From Gemmatimonadota bacterium (GTDB lineage: Bacteria > Gemmatimonadota > Gemmatimonadetes > Gemmatimonadales > Gemmatimonadaceae), in assembly GCA_003134685.1 (NCBI GenBank), contig PLCA01000016.1, forward strand, positions 173,986-237,985: a stretch of 64,000 nt of DNA, given 5' to 3'. The notes under the pieces are model-generated. The model had not been told where the DNA came from, did not search any database, and saw nothing but the letters and a program-made list of their open reading frames with translations. This document shows positions 55,354 to 63,954 of the stretch, one piece after another (position 1 is the first letter of the stretch; the number at the start of each line of letters is the position of its first letter). A program made the translations under genes and the position numbers.

Positions 55354-55360
55354 TACGCAG

Positions 55361-56713
55361 CTAGATGATCAAGCTGAGCGGATTCTCGATGTACCGTCTG
55401 ACGGTCTGGAGGAACTTCGCTCCCGTCGCGCCATCGATCACCCGGTGGTCGCAGCTCATCGTGACGCGCATGCGCTGGCGGACTTCCAGGGCGCCGTTGA
55501 TCACGACCGGCTTTTCTTCGACGCCGCCAATGGCGAGAATCCCCGCTTCCGGCGGATTGATGATCGCGGTGAACTGATCGATCCCGAACATGCCGAGGTT
55601 GGAGACGGAGAACGTCGAGCCAGTGTATTCCTCGGGCAAGAGCTTTCGCTCACGGGCCTTCGCGGCCAGCTCGCGCGCCTTGGCCGAGATCTCCCACAGC
55701 GTCATCCGGTCGGCGTCGAACAGGACCGGAGTGATGAGGCCATCTTCAACCGCCACCGCCATTGCGACGTGGATCCGATTGAAGTGGCGGATCTTGTCAT
55801 TGAGCCAATGCGCGTTGACTTCGGGATGCTCGGCAAGCGCGAGAGCGACCGCTTTGATCACGATGTCATTGAATGAGACTTTGTACTCATCTCCCATTTC
55901 CAACAGCTGCGCGCGCAGCTCCGCTGCGCGGGTCGCATCGAATTCGGCGGTAAGGAAAAAAGTCGGAACGGGCCCGTTCGATTCGGCGAGCCGACGCGCG
56001 ATCGTCTTTCTGATCAGTGTGAGTGGGACGTCCTTGAAGTCGCCCTCGGCCGCCAGTCTCTCGGCCGCAGCTGAACGCGCGGCTCCGCTGGTCGCCTTCA
56101 CGTTCTCGATGTCGCGCTTGACGATGCGGCCTCCGGGACCCGAGCCCTGGATTCCGCCCAGCTGGATTCCCTTGTCGTTGGCAAGCCTGCGCGCCAGCGG
56201 TGATGAGCGCTGGCGTCCGCCCGGAGTCGCGGTAGCGCCCGGGCGCGCACCATTTCCCTTGGGCGGCGGAGGCGCAGTCGGTCGTGGCGGCGACGCCGGC
56301 CGAGGTGCTGGGGGAGCGGCAGCCACCGGGCCCGCGGCTTTTTGCTGAGGTGGCGCCGGCGCTTCGCTTTGCGACTGGTCGGACGACTGCGGAGTCGCAT
56401 TTGCTTGCGCAGGCTTTGCCGACGCTGCGGCTGTTGCCGGCACCGCGCCGCCGATGATCGCGTCGATGTTCTCGTCGGGTGCAGCGATCACTCCCAGAAG
56501 AGTTCCGATCGGGGACGCGTCGCCTTCATTCGCCAGGCGCTTGCGCAGCACGCCATCGCCGCGCGCGACCAGGTCCATTATCGCTTTATCGGTCTCGACC
56601 TCGGCCAGAACGTCTCCGGCCTTGACCTGATCGCCCTCGTTCTTGGTCCATTTGACGAGGCGGCCTTCCTCCATCGTCGGTGAGAGCGCTTCCATCGTGA
56701 CTTTCGTTGCCAT
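55361..56713 (-). CDS. pdhC: Pyruvate dehydrogenase E2 (dihydrolipoyl acetyltransferase)
   Basis: 450 aa. One lipoyl domain (1-~80) with the modified Lys43 in 'VETDKAIMDL', a long Ala/Pro/Gln linker, a peripheral subunit-binding domain ('SSPLARRLANDKGIQLGGIQGSGPGGRIVKRDIE' in parts) and the catalytic domain with 'MSCDHRVIDGATGAKFL'. It transfers acetyl from E1 to CoA and forms the complex core. It starts 6 bp after pdhB. Confidence 0.96.
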   Translation of the reverse strand: MATKVTMEALSPTMEEGRLVKWTKNEGDQVKAGDVLAEVETDKAIMDLVARGDGVLRKRLANEGDASPIGTLLGVIAAPDENIDAIIGGAVPATAAASAKPAQANATPQSSDQSQSEAPAPPQQKAAGPVAAAPPAPRPASPPRPTAPPPPKGNGARPGATATPGGRQRSSPLARRLANDKGIQLGGIQGSGPGGRIVKRDIENVKATSGAARSAAAERLAAEGDFKDVPLTLIRKTIARRLAESNGPVPTFFLTAEFDATRAAELRAQLLEMGDEYKVSFNDIVIKAVALALAEHPEVNAHWLNDKIRHFNRIHVAMAVAVEDGLITPVLFDADRMTLWEISAKARELAAKARERKLLPEEYTGSTFSVSNLGMFGIDQFTAIINPPEAGILAIGGVEEKPVVINGALEVRQRMRVTMSCDHRVIDGATGAKFLQTVRRYIENPLSLII

Positions 56714-56719
56714 AGTCGC

Positions 56720-57700
56720 TCAGTCGAGGTACATGACTTTCTTGATCGCCGCAATCGTCTTTCCGGCGTCGGGCTTCGCGGCCCTTTCGAGGTTTTTCGC
56801 GTAGGGCATCGGCACGTCTTCCTGGTGTACTCGCAACACGGGCGCATCGAGATCGTCGAAGCATTCGCGCTGGATGAAATCGACGACCTGCGATCCCATG
56901 CCGCAGATTTCCCAGCCCTCTTCGAGAACGACGGCCCGATTTGTCTTCTGAACCGAGCGCGATATCGCCTCGACATCGATGGGCCGCACGGTGCGGAGGT
57001 CGACGACGTCGATGTTGATTCCTTCCTTGGCGAGGTCGTCAGCCACCCGCATCGCGACGAGTGCCATTTTTCCGTGCGTGATCACGGAGCAGTGATCGCC
57101 CTCGCGCTTCAGATCCGCCACACCGAGCGGCACGAGGTGCTCACCGTCGGGAACCTCGCCCTTGGTGTTGTAGAGCATCTCGCCTTCGAGGAACACGACG
57201 GGATTGTCGTCGCGGATGGCGGCCTTGAGGAGTCCCTTCGCGTCGGCGGGAGTTCCCGGCGTGCAGACCTTGAGGCCAGGAATGTGGGCGAACCAGCTTT
57301 CCCACGCCTGCGAGTGCTGCGCGCCCAGCTGTAGCGCCGCGCCGTTCGGCCCGCGGAAAACCATCGGCATCTTGAACTGTCCGCCCGACATGTAGCGCAT
57401 CTTGGCGGCGGCATTCACCACTTCGTCGATAGCGAGGAGAGCGAAGTTCCAGGTCATGAACTCGACGATCGGGCGCAGTCCGACCATCGCCGCGCCGACG
57501 CCGACCCCGGCGAAGCCGAGCTCAGTGATCGGTGTATCGACGATTCGCATGGGGCCGAACTCATCGAGAAGTCCCTTGGAAACTTTGTACGCGCCGTTGT
57601 ATTGCGCGACTTCCTCTCCCATCAGGAAGACGCTGTCGTCGCGCTGCAGCTCCTCGCGAAGGGCCTGGGTCAGCGCATCTCTGTAGGTAACTACTGCCAT
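56720..57700 (-). CDS. pdhB: Pyruvate dehydrogenase E1 subunit beta
   Basis: 326 aa from the ATG at 57700, one base after the pdhA stop; a longer frame reads into pdhA and is discarded. Typical elements are 'VTYRDALTQALREELQRDDSVFLMGEEVAQYNGAYKVSKGLLDEFG' in parts, 'TPITELGFAGVGVGAAMVGLRPIVEFM', 'GQFKMPMVFRGPNGAA' and 'DLRTVRPID'. It binds thiamine diphosphate with PdhA. Confidence 0.96.
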   Translation of the reverse strand: MAVVTYRDALTQALREELQRDDSVFLMGEEVAQYNGAYKVSKGLLDEFGPMRIVDTPITELGFAGVGVGAAMVGLRPIVEFMTWNFALLAIDEVVNAAAKMRYMSGGQFKMPMVFRGPNGAALQLGAQHSQAWESWFAHIPGLKVCTPGTPADAKGLLKAAIRDDNPVVFLEGEMLYNTKGEVPDGEHLVPLGVADLKREGDHCSVITHGKMALVAMRVADDLAKEGINIDVVDLRTVRPIDVEAISRSVQKTNRAVVLEEGWEICGMGSQVVDFIQRECFDDLDAPVLRVHQEDVPMPYAKNLERAAKPDAGKTIAAIKKVMYLD

Positions 57701-57701
57701 A

Positions 57702-58775
57702 TCAGGAGCTCGTGTCCGCGTAGACGTCGGTGTAGAGTTTCTCAAGCGCAGGCTCGGGGCTGGCGTCGGCGAAATCCCACGCGTCCTGTGCGATCGCCTT
57801 CGCTTCGTCGTCGAGCTTGTGCATGTCGCCTTCAGTGAGCTCGCCACCCTCGAAGATCCTGTTATGCAGGAGCAAGATTGGATCGCGCTTCATATTCTCT
57901 TCCAGCTCGTCCTTGGTGCGGTAGGTACCGCTCACCGCGTCGGACATCGAGTGACCCATAAAGCGGTACGTTCTCATCTCGATGAGCGTCGGCCGCTTCT
58001 CTTTTCGCGCTCTCTCGGTCGCGCGGGCCATGCAGTCCCGCACAGCGAAGACGTCCTGGCCGTCGACCGACTCGCCTTCCATTCGATAGCCTTGGGCGCG
58101 GACGAGCACGTCTTCGTTCGCGGTCGAGCGCGAGATCGCGGTGCCCATGCCGTAGCGATTGTTCTCGATGATGAATATGACGGGGAGATCCCAGAGCGAA
58201 GCCATGTTCAACGCTTCGTGGAACGCGCCGATGTTGACGGCCGCTTCACCGAAGAAGCAGACGCAGACCTGATTGCCGCGACGATACTTGATTGCGAATC
58301 CGACGCCGGCCGCGATCGGAACGTGTCCACCGACGATTCCGTGTCCCCCGAAGAAGTTGGTCTTGGCATCGAAGATGTGCATGGAGCCGCCCTTGCCGCC
58401 CGAGCATCCATCGGCGCGACCGAACAGCTCGGCCATGACAGCGCGGGGGCTCACTCCACGGGCGAGCGCCTGCCCGTGATCTCGATAGGCGGTGATCACG
58501 TAGTCGTCGGGGCGGATCATGGACATCACGCCGGTCGAGATCGCTTCCTGTCCGATGTAAAGATGGCAGAAGCCGCCAATCTTTCCGAGTGCGTACGCCT
58601 CGGCGCAGCGCTCTTCGAAGCGACGTTGCAGCAGCATCGAATGGAGCAGCTCGAGGCGGATCGCAGGCGTCGTTTCAGCGAGCTTGTTCGCCGGCGCGGC
58701 GTCGGCGCCGTTGTTGCTAGGTGCGCCCTTCTCTTTCTGCTTCTGCGCGGGGGCCCGCTTCGCTTCAGTGCTCAT
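57702..58775 (-). CDS. pdhA: Pyruvate dehydrogenase E1 subunit alpha
   Basis: 357 aa from the ATG that overlaps the lipA stop (ATGA). A ~35-residue charged N-terminal extension precedes the fold. 'CAEAYALGKIGGFCHLYIGQEAI', 'GGKGGSMHIFDAKTNFFGGHGIVGG' and 'IENNRYGMGTAISRS' are typical. The thiamine diphosphate motif, usually G-D-G-x-x-N, reads GEAAVN here (D to E and G to A). Phosphorylation-loop-like 'YRFMGHSMSD' is present. It decarboxylates pyruvate. Confidence 0.95.
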   Translation of the reverse strand: MSTEAKRAPAQKQKEKGAPSNNGADAAPANKLAETTPAIRLELLHSMLLQRRFEERCAEAYALGKIGGFCHLYIGQEAISTGVMSMIRPDDYVITAYRDHGQALARGVSPRAVMAELFGRADGCSGGKGGSMHIFDAKTNFFGGHGIVGGHVPIAAGVGFAIKYRRGNQVCVCFFGEAAVNIGAFHEALNMASLWDLPVIFIIENNRYGMGTAISRSTANEDVLVRAQGYRMEGESVDGQDVFAVRDCMARATERARKEKRPTLIEMRTYRFMGHSMSDAVSGTYRTKDELEENMKRDPILLLHNRIFEGGELTEGDMHKLDDEAKAIAQDAWDFADASPEPALEKLYTDVYADTSS

Positions 58776-59680
58776 ACGCCGGCCGCCTGAACCTGCTCCC
58801 ACGCGTGATAGCTCGAGCGAACGAGCGGACCTGACTCAACGTGCCGAAATCCCATTTCCATTCCAATCTCGTACAGTTTTCTGAATTCCTGCGGAGTGTA
58901 GTAGCGATCGAGCTTGATGTGCGCGTCGGACGGCCGAAGGTACTGTCCGATGGTAAGGATATCGACGTCGACTTCGCGCAGATCGCGCATCACCGCTACG
59001 ACCTCCTCGATGGTCTCACCCATTCCGAGAATCATGCCCGTCTTGGTCGGAATGTCCGGCGCGATCCGCTTGGCGTACCGGAAGATCTCCATCACGCGGG
59101 GATAGCGTCCACCGGGTCTCGCTTTCTTATAGAGGCGGGGGACTGTCTCTGTGTTGTGATTGTAGATCTCGGGACCGGCCTCGAGGACGGTGCGAATGCT
59201 GTCTTCGTTGCCCTGAAAATCGGGGACGAGGACTTCGACCGAGCAGCCGGGAATCTTCTCGTGAATCTGGCGGATCGTTTCGGCAAAAACCCAGGCGCCG
59301 AAGTCGGGTAGATCGTCGCGATCGACCGAAGTTATCACAGCGTGCTGTAGTTCCATCTCGGCGATTGCCTGCGCGACGCGATAGGGCTCGGCGATGTCGT
59401 ACTTGGGCGGTCGGCCGTGGGCGACGGCGCAGTAGGCGCAATTGCGGGTGCAGACGTCGCCGAGGATCATGAACGTGGCTGTGCCATGCTCCCAGCATTC
59501 GCCGACGTTGGGGCAGTGCGCTTCCTCGCACACGGAATGCAAGTCGAGCTCACGCATCAAGTGCTTGAGCCGCATATAGTTGGGGCCGCCTGGCGCCTTC
59601 ACCTTGAGCCACGAGGGTTTTCGCTCGGGGAGCGGCTCGGCGCGGTGACGCCCCATGATCTGATAGATAGTATCTGGCAT
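58772..59680 (-). CDS. lipA: Lipoyl synthase
   Basis: 302 aa. Auxiliary cluster cysteines 51, 56, 62 ('CEEAHCPNVGEC'); radical SAM cysteines 77, 81, 84 ('CTRNCAYC'); C-terminal 'RSSYHA' whose Ser ligates the auxiliary cluster. It inserts two sulfurs into the octanoyl group on E2. It heads lipA-pdhABC-lpd-lipB, so cofactor and enzyme genes are expressed together. Confidence 0.98.
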   Translation of the reverse strand: MPDTIYQIMGRHRAEPLPERKPSWLKVKAPGGPNYMRLKHLMRELDLHSVCEEAHCPNVGECWEHGTATFMILGDVCTRNCAYCAVAHGRPPKYDIAEPYRVAQAIAEMELQHAVITSVDRDDLPDFGAWVFAETIRQIHEKIPGCSVEVLVPDFQGNEDSIRTVLEAGPEIYNHNTETVPRLYKKARPGGRYPRVMEIFRYAKRIAPDIPTKTGMILGMGETIEEVVAVMRDLREVDVDILTIGQYLRPSDAHIKLDRYYTPQEFRKLYEIGMEMGFRHVESGPLVRSSYHAWEQVQAAGV

Positions 59681-59731
59681 CGTTTGAGGCCGACGGGGAG
59701 GACAGGGTCCGTCGAACCAACGGAATCTACA

Positions 59732-60820
59732 TCAAAAACGGTCGGGGCGAAATTGTGACAAGTCGTGGCTAAGTGGTGATTCTGTCACGAGATCGGCGAT
59801 TAAATCCCCCGTCAGGGGGGCCATGAGCACCCCATTGCGCGAATGACCGCAGGCGTAGATGAGCGACGGGTGCTCCGGATCGGGGCCGAGCATGGGCAGC
59901 ATGTCGGGAGTGATCGGGCGAAGACCCGCCCATGCGTCGGTCCTTTGCGCCGACGCGAGACCCGGGCAAATCTCTTCCGACGCGGTGCGGACTTTTTTCA
60001 CGCCGCTCGCAGTGGTGGTCGAATCGAAGCCGACGTTTTCCATCGTGCTGCCGCCGATCGTCACAACCCCGCGCGGCACGACGTATCCGCGAGGCCCGTA
60101 CGCGACGTGGCGGAGCGGCGAGGCTGAATAGGACACGAGCTGTCCGCGCGCCGGCTCTACAGCCCGGGCGAAGCGCGCTCCGGTAATTTGTCCTGCCCAC
60201 GCGCCGGCTGCGATGACGACGCGGCGAGCGGTGTGTTGTGCTCCCGATTCAGCTCTGACCGTGCACGAGTTTCGCGCCGGGTCGACAGCTATGACGGCAT
60301 CGCTCACTCTCGTGATCCGATCACTGGCCGCGCAGAGCTTCTCGAGCGCCGCGAGCAGAATGGTGTTGTCCACTGCGCCATCGTCGGGGCTGAAGACCGC
60401 GCCGAGGCCGTGGGATAGCGCAGGCTCGAGCTCTCTCAGCTCCTTTGCATCGAGCCAGCGACTGGTCGGTAGGGCGGTCTTCTTCAGCCCCTTGATTCCC
60501 TTTTCGCTGAGCGCGACCTGGAGGATGCCGAGCCGGTTGACCGGCACCCTGACTCCCGTCCTGTCCGCCAGAAAATCGACAAAGGATGGATATCGATCAC
60601 GGGCGGCGATGCCAAAATCGTGGGCCGGTCCCGAAGCGCGTTCGACGGATGGCGCGAGCATTCCGGCGGCGGCGGGAGAGGCTTCGCCGGGGCGGCGCTC
60701 GCTTATCAGCGTGACGGAGACCTTGCGCTCGGCCAGGGCCGCGGCAATCGCGAGGCCGATCAGCCCTCCGCCGACGACTATGGCTTCGCTGGTCAGCTTT
60801 GGGGCAGCCGGCATTGCCAC
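59732..60820 (-). CDS. thiO: Glycine oxidase-like FAD oxidoreductase
   Basis: 362 aa (GTG at 60820; an ATG two codons later is possible). FAD site 'IVVGGGLIGLAIAAALAERK', then 'GEASPAAAGMLAPSVE', 'VVIAAGAWAG', 'YVVPRGVVTIGGSTMENVGFD' and 'WAGLRPITPDMLPMLGP', the ThiO pattern. It would oxidise glycine to the imine needed for the thiazole of thiamine, which fits the neighbouring thiamine-dependent pdh genes. Other thi genes are not in the window. A related D-amino-acid oxidase role cannot be excluded. Confidence 0.88.
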   Translation of the reverse strand: MAMPAAPKLTSEAIVVGGGLIGLAIAAALAERKVSVTLISERRPGEASPAAAGMLAPSVERASGPAHDFGIAARDRYPSFVDFLADRTGVRVPVNRLGILQVALSEKGIKGLKKTALPTSRWLDAKELRELEPALSHGLGAVFSPDDGAVDNTILLAALEKLCAASDRITRVSDAVIAVDPARNSCTVRAESGAQHTARRVVIAAGAWAGQITGARFARAVEPARGQLVSYSASPLRHVAYGPRGYVVPRGVVTIGGSTMENVGFDSTTTASGVKKVRTASEEICPGLASAQRTDAWAGLRPITPDMLPMLGPDPEHPSLIYACGHSRNGVLMAPLTGDLIADLVTESPLSHDLSQFRPDRF

Positions 60821-60880
60821 TCGTGAAACAACCCGGACGGCGGTATCGTAGGGATAACTGTCACCGTATCGGAGAACGTC

Positions 60881-61114
60881 ATGTTACGCGCCATCTTTAT
60901 GATCGGCCTATTCGCCATGCTGGGCCTCTTTGCCGTGGGCATGGTGTTCAAGCTTTTCGGCGGCCTGGTTGGCCTCACTTTCTTCATTGTGGGGCTCGCG
61001 CTGAAGGTAGTTATTGTCGGGGGCTTGCTGTACTTCGGTATCCGGGTTCTCAGTCCGGACACCGCGGCGCGGCTCCGGGAGAAATTCTCCGGGACGAGGT
61101 TGACTCGGTACTAG
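60881..61114 (+). CDS. Small membrane protein
   Basis: 77 aa with CGGAG six bases before the ATG. Two hydrophobic helices ('IFMIGLFAMLGLFAVGMVFKLF' split by a Gly-Gly turn, and 'LTFFIVGLALKVVIVGGLLYFGI') and a short basic tail. The family is not recognised. It lies between thiO (divergent) and palindrome copy 2. Confidence 0.65.
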   Translation: MLRAIFMIGLFAMLGLFAVGMVFKLFGGLVGLTFFIVGLALKVVIVGGLLYFGIRVLSPDTAARLREKFSGTRLTRY

Positions 61115-61143
61115 CTGGCAACGCCCTTGACCTGACTGCAAAA

Positions 61144-61321
61144 GAACGGGCGGGAGGCGTCAGAGGCACAGATGCCAGATCGATAGTTCACTACGCCGGG
61201 ACTTATCTCTGTAGGGTCATGACAGGCAACTGCTTGTACCCTGAACGCCATTGAGGGAAGTCCCGGCGTCGTGAACTGAATCACTGGCAGCTACGCTACT
61301 GACGCCTCCCGCCCGTTCAGT
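61144..61321. repeat. Long imperfect palindrome, family copy 2
   Basis: Both ends carry GAACGGGCGGGAGGCGTCAG (exact on both strands). The arms continue with AGTTCACTACGCCGGGACTT on the left and its near-complement on the right; the centre has GACAGGCAACTGC. Same family as copy 1. The right end contributes the TGA stop codon of the 61317 gene. Confidence 0.87.
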
Positions 61322-62351
61322 TCTCGAGCGCCTCGACGATCCCCCATACGAGCAGTGGAACCATGATCTCATGGTGCCCGGTGATCTCGTAGCCTTTCCC
61401 GCTCCCCTGTGTCGGCCGCTGGACAACGTTCACGCGGGGGCGGTAGTGGCGCTGCATGTCGAGATCGCAGGTGGTGAATCCGGTCGGTTTTCCGTCGTTG
61501 AGGTTTCGCGCGATCGTCAGCGCCTTCAGAAATACCTCCGGCATGATCACCGCGCTCCCCAGGTTGAGGACGACTCCCCCCTCGTGCAGTGCGGGGAGGG
61601 ATGCGGCTAGCCGACGGAAATCGCGGTGGCTCGTGTCGCCGATCGCCGCGCCATTCGCCGCGGGATGCTGGTGAATTATCTCGGCGCCGATGGCCGCGTG
61701 AACGGTGCAGGGGATTCCCAACCGATGAGCGGCGAGCAGCACCGACAAGTCGCCATTCGATAGCGGGATACCCTCGAGCGCGCGGGCGAGAGCCTCGCCC
61801 ATCCCCCAGCCGCTCTTCATCCCTGCCGCGAACGCGTCGTTCATGCCGCGTCCGGTTTCTTCAGCCATGCCGAACGTGCCATCCACGAGTCCCCGGGCGA
61901 CGTCTTCCGAGGTGGCGCCGAAACGCGCGATCTCGTAGTCGTGGATCGCGGCCGAGCCGTTCATGGCGAGGTGAGTGATCACCCTGCGATCCATCAGCTC
62001 GATGAGAAGGGGAGACAGGCCCGTTTTCACAATGTGGCCGCCGAGCATCACGACGACCGCGCGCTTGCTCTTCGCGGCAGCCGCGATCGCGCTCACCACG
62101 CGGAGGAAATCGCGCGCTACCAGAACATCGGGCAGCGATTTCAGGAAAGCGGCGAAGCTGCGGTCACTCCCAGGAGCGGATGCGAATTCGGCGGCGGCGA
62201 CTTTGTTCGGGCGCCGCTCGATTGGAACGGTGCGGACTCTCGAGAGATCGACTTCCGCGATCGGCTCGGAAGGCGCGCTTCTGGGCTTCGGCCCCGCCGC
62301 CTTCGACGGTCGAGGGCGCGGGCCGCGGTTACCGCCTACGGATTTGGCGAT
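61317..62351 (-). CDS. Conserved protein of unknown function, start codon unclear
   Basis: The frame is open from 61317 to beyond 62351. The first usual start codon is GTG at 62099, but reading upstream gives protein-like sequence ('PIAEVDLSRVRTVPIERRPNK', 'FAAFLKSLPDVLVARDFLRVV') that should belong to it. No ATG, GTG or TTG occurs there in frame; I mark the end at an ATC just inside the DUF3108 3' end. The body ('GGHIVKTGLSPLLIELMDRR', 'NGSAAIHDYEIARFGATSEDVARG', 'VHAAIGAEIIHQHP', 'GYEITGHHEIMVPLL') belongs to a conserved bacterial family that I vaguely recall as labelled deoxyhypusine-synthase-like. I would not trust that label. Confidence 0.7.
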   Translation of the reverse strand: MAKSVGGNRGPRPRPSKAAGPKPRSAPSEPIAEVDLSRVRTVPIERRPNKVAAAEFASAPGSDRSFAAFLKSLPDVLVARDFLRVVSAIAAAAKSKRAVVVMLGGHIVKTGLSPLLIELMDRRVITHLAMNGSAAIHDYEIARFGATSEDVARGLVDGTFGMAEETGRGMNDAFAAGMKSGWGMGEALARALEGIPLSNGDLSVLLAAHRLGIPCTVHAAIGAEIIHQHPAANGAAIGDTSHRDFRRLAASLPALHEGGVVLNLGSAVIMPEVFLKALTIARNLNDGKPTGFTTCDLDMQRHYRPRVNVVQRPTQGSGKGYEITGHHEIMVPLLVWGIVEALEN

Positions 62352-63145
62352 GGGAAGTAGGACTTGAGATAAAGATTGAGCGAGCCGAAGGACAACTGCG
62401 ATTTCAACTGGAGCATGATGCGCCTGTCGTCGTCCGACAGCCAGATCTCCGCGTGTCCATCCTCGGAGAAGATTCCCTTGGTCTTGATCATCGGCTGCAG
62501 GACGATCGCGTCAAAGGTTCCGGCGGGAACCTTGATTCTCTCCCTGCGGACAACGTTGATTCGAACCGGATTCCGATCCGGCCGGAAGTAGCGGTCAAAT
62601 GAGTAGGTCTGGCCGACCACGAGCGGAAGAGTGCGGATGAAGTACACGAACGATCCGTCGTCGAGCGGCTGAGTGACGGATTTCTCCTCTTTCGGCGGCT
62701 TCTTCGAGGTCTGAACGAAAATGGCGCGCTCCGGATAGATCTCGAACCTTCGCTCTGTCTCCTTCCCCCCTTCCTCGAGGTCCTGGACGAAACGCAGGGA
62801 GGACAAAGTCTCCGCGTCCATCCAGCTCTCGTATACATCGTTCACGCGGAACAGGAAATTTCCGCCCTGCACCCAGAATGCGGTGTGCCAGGCAGGCCGG
62901 CCCCGGAGGTTGTCGAGCGCGACGACTTCCATGTGCGCACTGCCGACCCTTAGCGCGCCGAACTTCACGTCGTACTCCATTCGCTCGCCGGGTCCAAACG
63001 GAACCTTGGCGCGCTTCGCGGTCGACGCCACAACAGTCTGCGGCGCGGGCGCGGGAGTGGGCGCGATTGGCGTCGATTGTGCCAAGGAGCTGGCTGCAGC
63101 CGCGGCGGTGAGAGCGGCGACGCGTGAAATGATAGCGCGCTTCAC
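62336..63145 (-). CDS. DUF3108-containing exported protein
   Basis: 269 aa; its ATG overlaps the glycosyltransferase stop (ATGA). Signal peptide ('VAALTAAAAASSLAQ'), then a Pro/Ala-rich linker. The DUF3108 domain opens 'FGPGERMEYDVKFGALRVGSAHMEV' and has 'NDVYESWMDAETLSSLRFVQDLEEGG' in parts, 'TYSFDRYFRPDRNPV' and 'GHAEIWLSDDDRRIMLQLKSQLSFGSLNLYL'. It probably has a lipocalin/LolA-like periplasmic fold; the function is unknown. Confidence 0.85.
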   Translation of the reverse strand: MKRAIISRVAALTAAAAASSLAQSTPIAPTPAPAPQTVVASTAKRAKVPFGPGERMEYDVKFGALRVGSAHMEVVALDNLRGRPAWHTAFWVQGGNFLFRVNDVYESWMDAETLSSLRFVQDLEEGGKETERRFEIYPERAIFVQTSKKPPKEEKSVTQPLDDGSFVYFIRTLPLVVGQTYSFDRYFRPDRNPVRINVVRRERIKVPAGTFDAIVLQPMIKTKGIFSEDGHAEIWLSDDDRRIMLQLKSQLSFGSLNLYLKSYFPSPNP

Positions 63146-63954
63146 GCCGGACCTGCCGGTGGGGCCGCGAGGAGTCGAGCTGTGCGGCTGAAGCGGAAGA
63201 GATTCAAGGCATCGGCGACTGGGCGGACTCGCGTCTCCCGCGTGCGCACATCGTATCGCGGAGCGAGATCGACGTTTTCGATTCTGCGCGCGAAGCGACG
63301 CGCCTTGAGCAGCAGCTCCATGTTGGCCGCCCAGCCGCTGCTTGTAACCGCCGGCTTGTCACCGAGGGACTTGAGCAGCTCACGCAAAACCGAGATGCGA
63401 TAGAGACGGTAGGTAGTGAAAGGATCCGCGGCATCGGTTTTTGGAAGACCCGCTCGCTGCATCCAGTCCGCAAACCGGCGGAGCCTCCGTACGGCCGCGG
63501 GGGCTTCGCTCATCTCCTGCCTGGCCGCCACGATATCGGCGCCGCCCTCGAAGCGCTTTACGAGCTCCGGGATGTGCTCCGGCTGATCGGTGAAATCGGC
63601 CTGCATCATGATGAGAGCGTCGCGACGCGCATAGCGCGTGCGGCGCGAGGCTTCGCGAAGGAGTTTGTCCAGCGCGGCGCCAAACCCCAGCCGCTGCTCG
63701 CCGCGCAGAATCGTGAGCGGGATCACCTCGGCGTACGGCGCCAGCGTTTCCCGGGTGCCATCGGTGCTGGCATCGTCATAGACGATGATCTCGTACTCGC
63801 GCGAATAATCCTGAAAGACTCGGCGAATGCGCCAAAGGAGCACGCCGATGGTCTGACCCTCGTTGTAGGACGGAATACATACGTAGATCAATTCAATTCC
63901 GGTGCGATTGGTGGCGATACGGCGGGACCCGCTCAACAGGCAAGATCCAGGCAA
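63142..63954 (-). CDS. Family 2 glycosyltransferase
   Basis: Up to 270 aa. The start is uncertain: TTG at 63954, while the fold begins only at 'IELIYVCIPSYNEGQTIG' (residue ~20). GT-A features are 'YDDASTDGTRE' and 'LIMMQADFTDQPEHIPELV' (in place of the D-x-D of dolichol-phosphate mannosyltransferase types), then 'DPFTTYRLYRISVLRELL' as in polyprenyl-phosphate sugar transferases. No C-terminal membrane helices. It is probably a cytoplasmic enzyme for envelope glycan synthesis, first in an operon with the DUF3108 gene. Confidence 0.85.
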   Translation of the reverse strand: MPGSCLLSGSRRIATNRTGIELIYVCIPSYNEGQTIGVLLWRIRRVFQDYSREYEIIVYDDASTDGTRETLAPYAEVIPLTILRGEQRLGFGAALDKLLREASRRTRYARRDALIMMQADFTDQPEHIPELVKRFEGGADIVAARQEMSEAPAAVRRLRRFADWMQRAGLPKTDAADPFTTYRLYRISVLRELLKSLGDKPAVTSSGWAANMELLLKARRFARRIENVDLAPRYDVRTRETRVRPVADALNLFRFSRTARLLAAPPAGPA

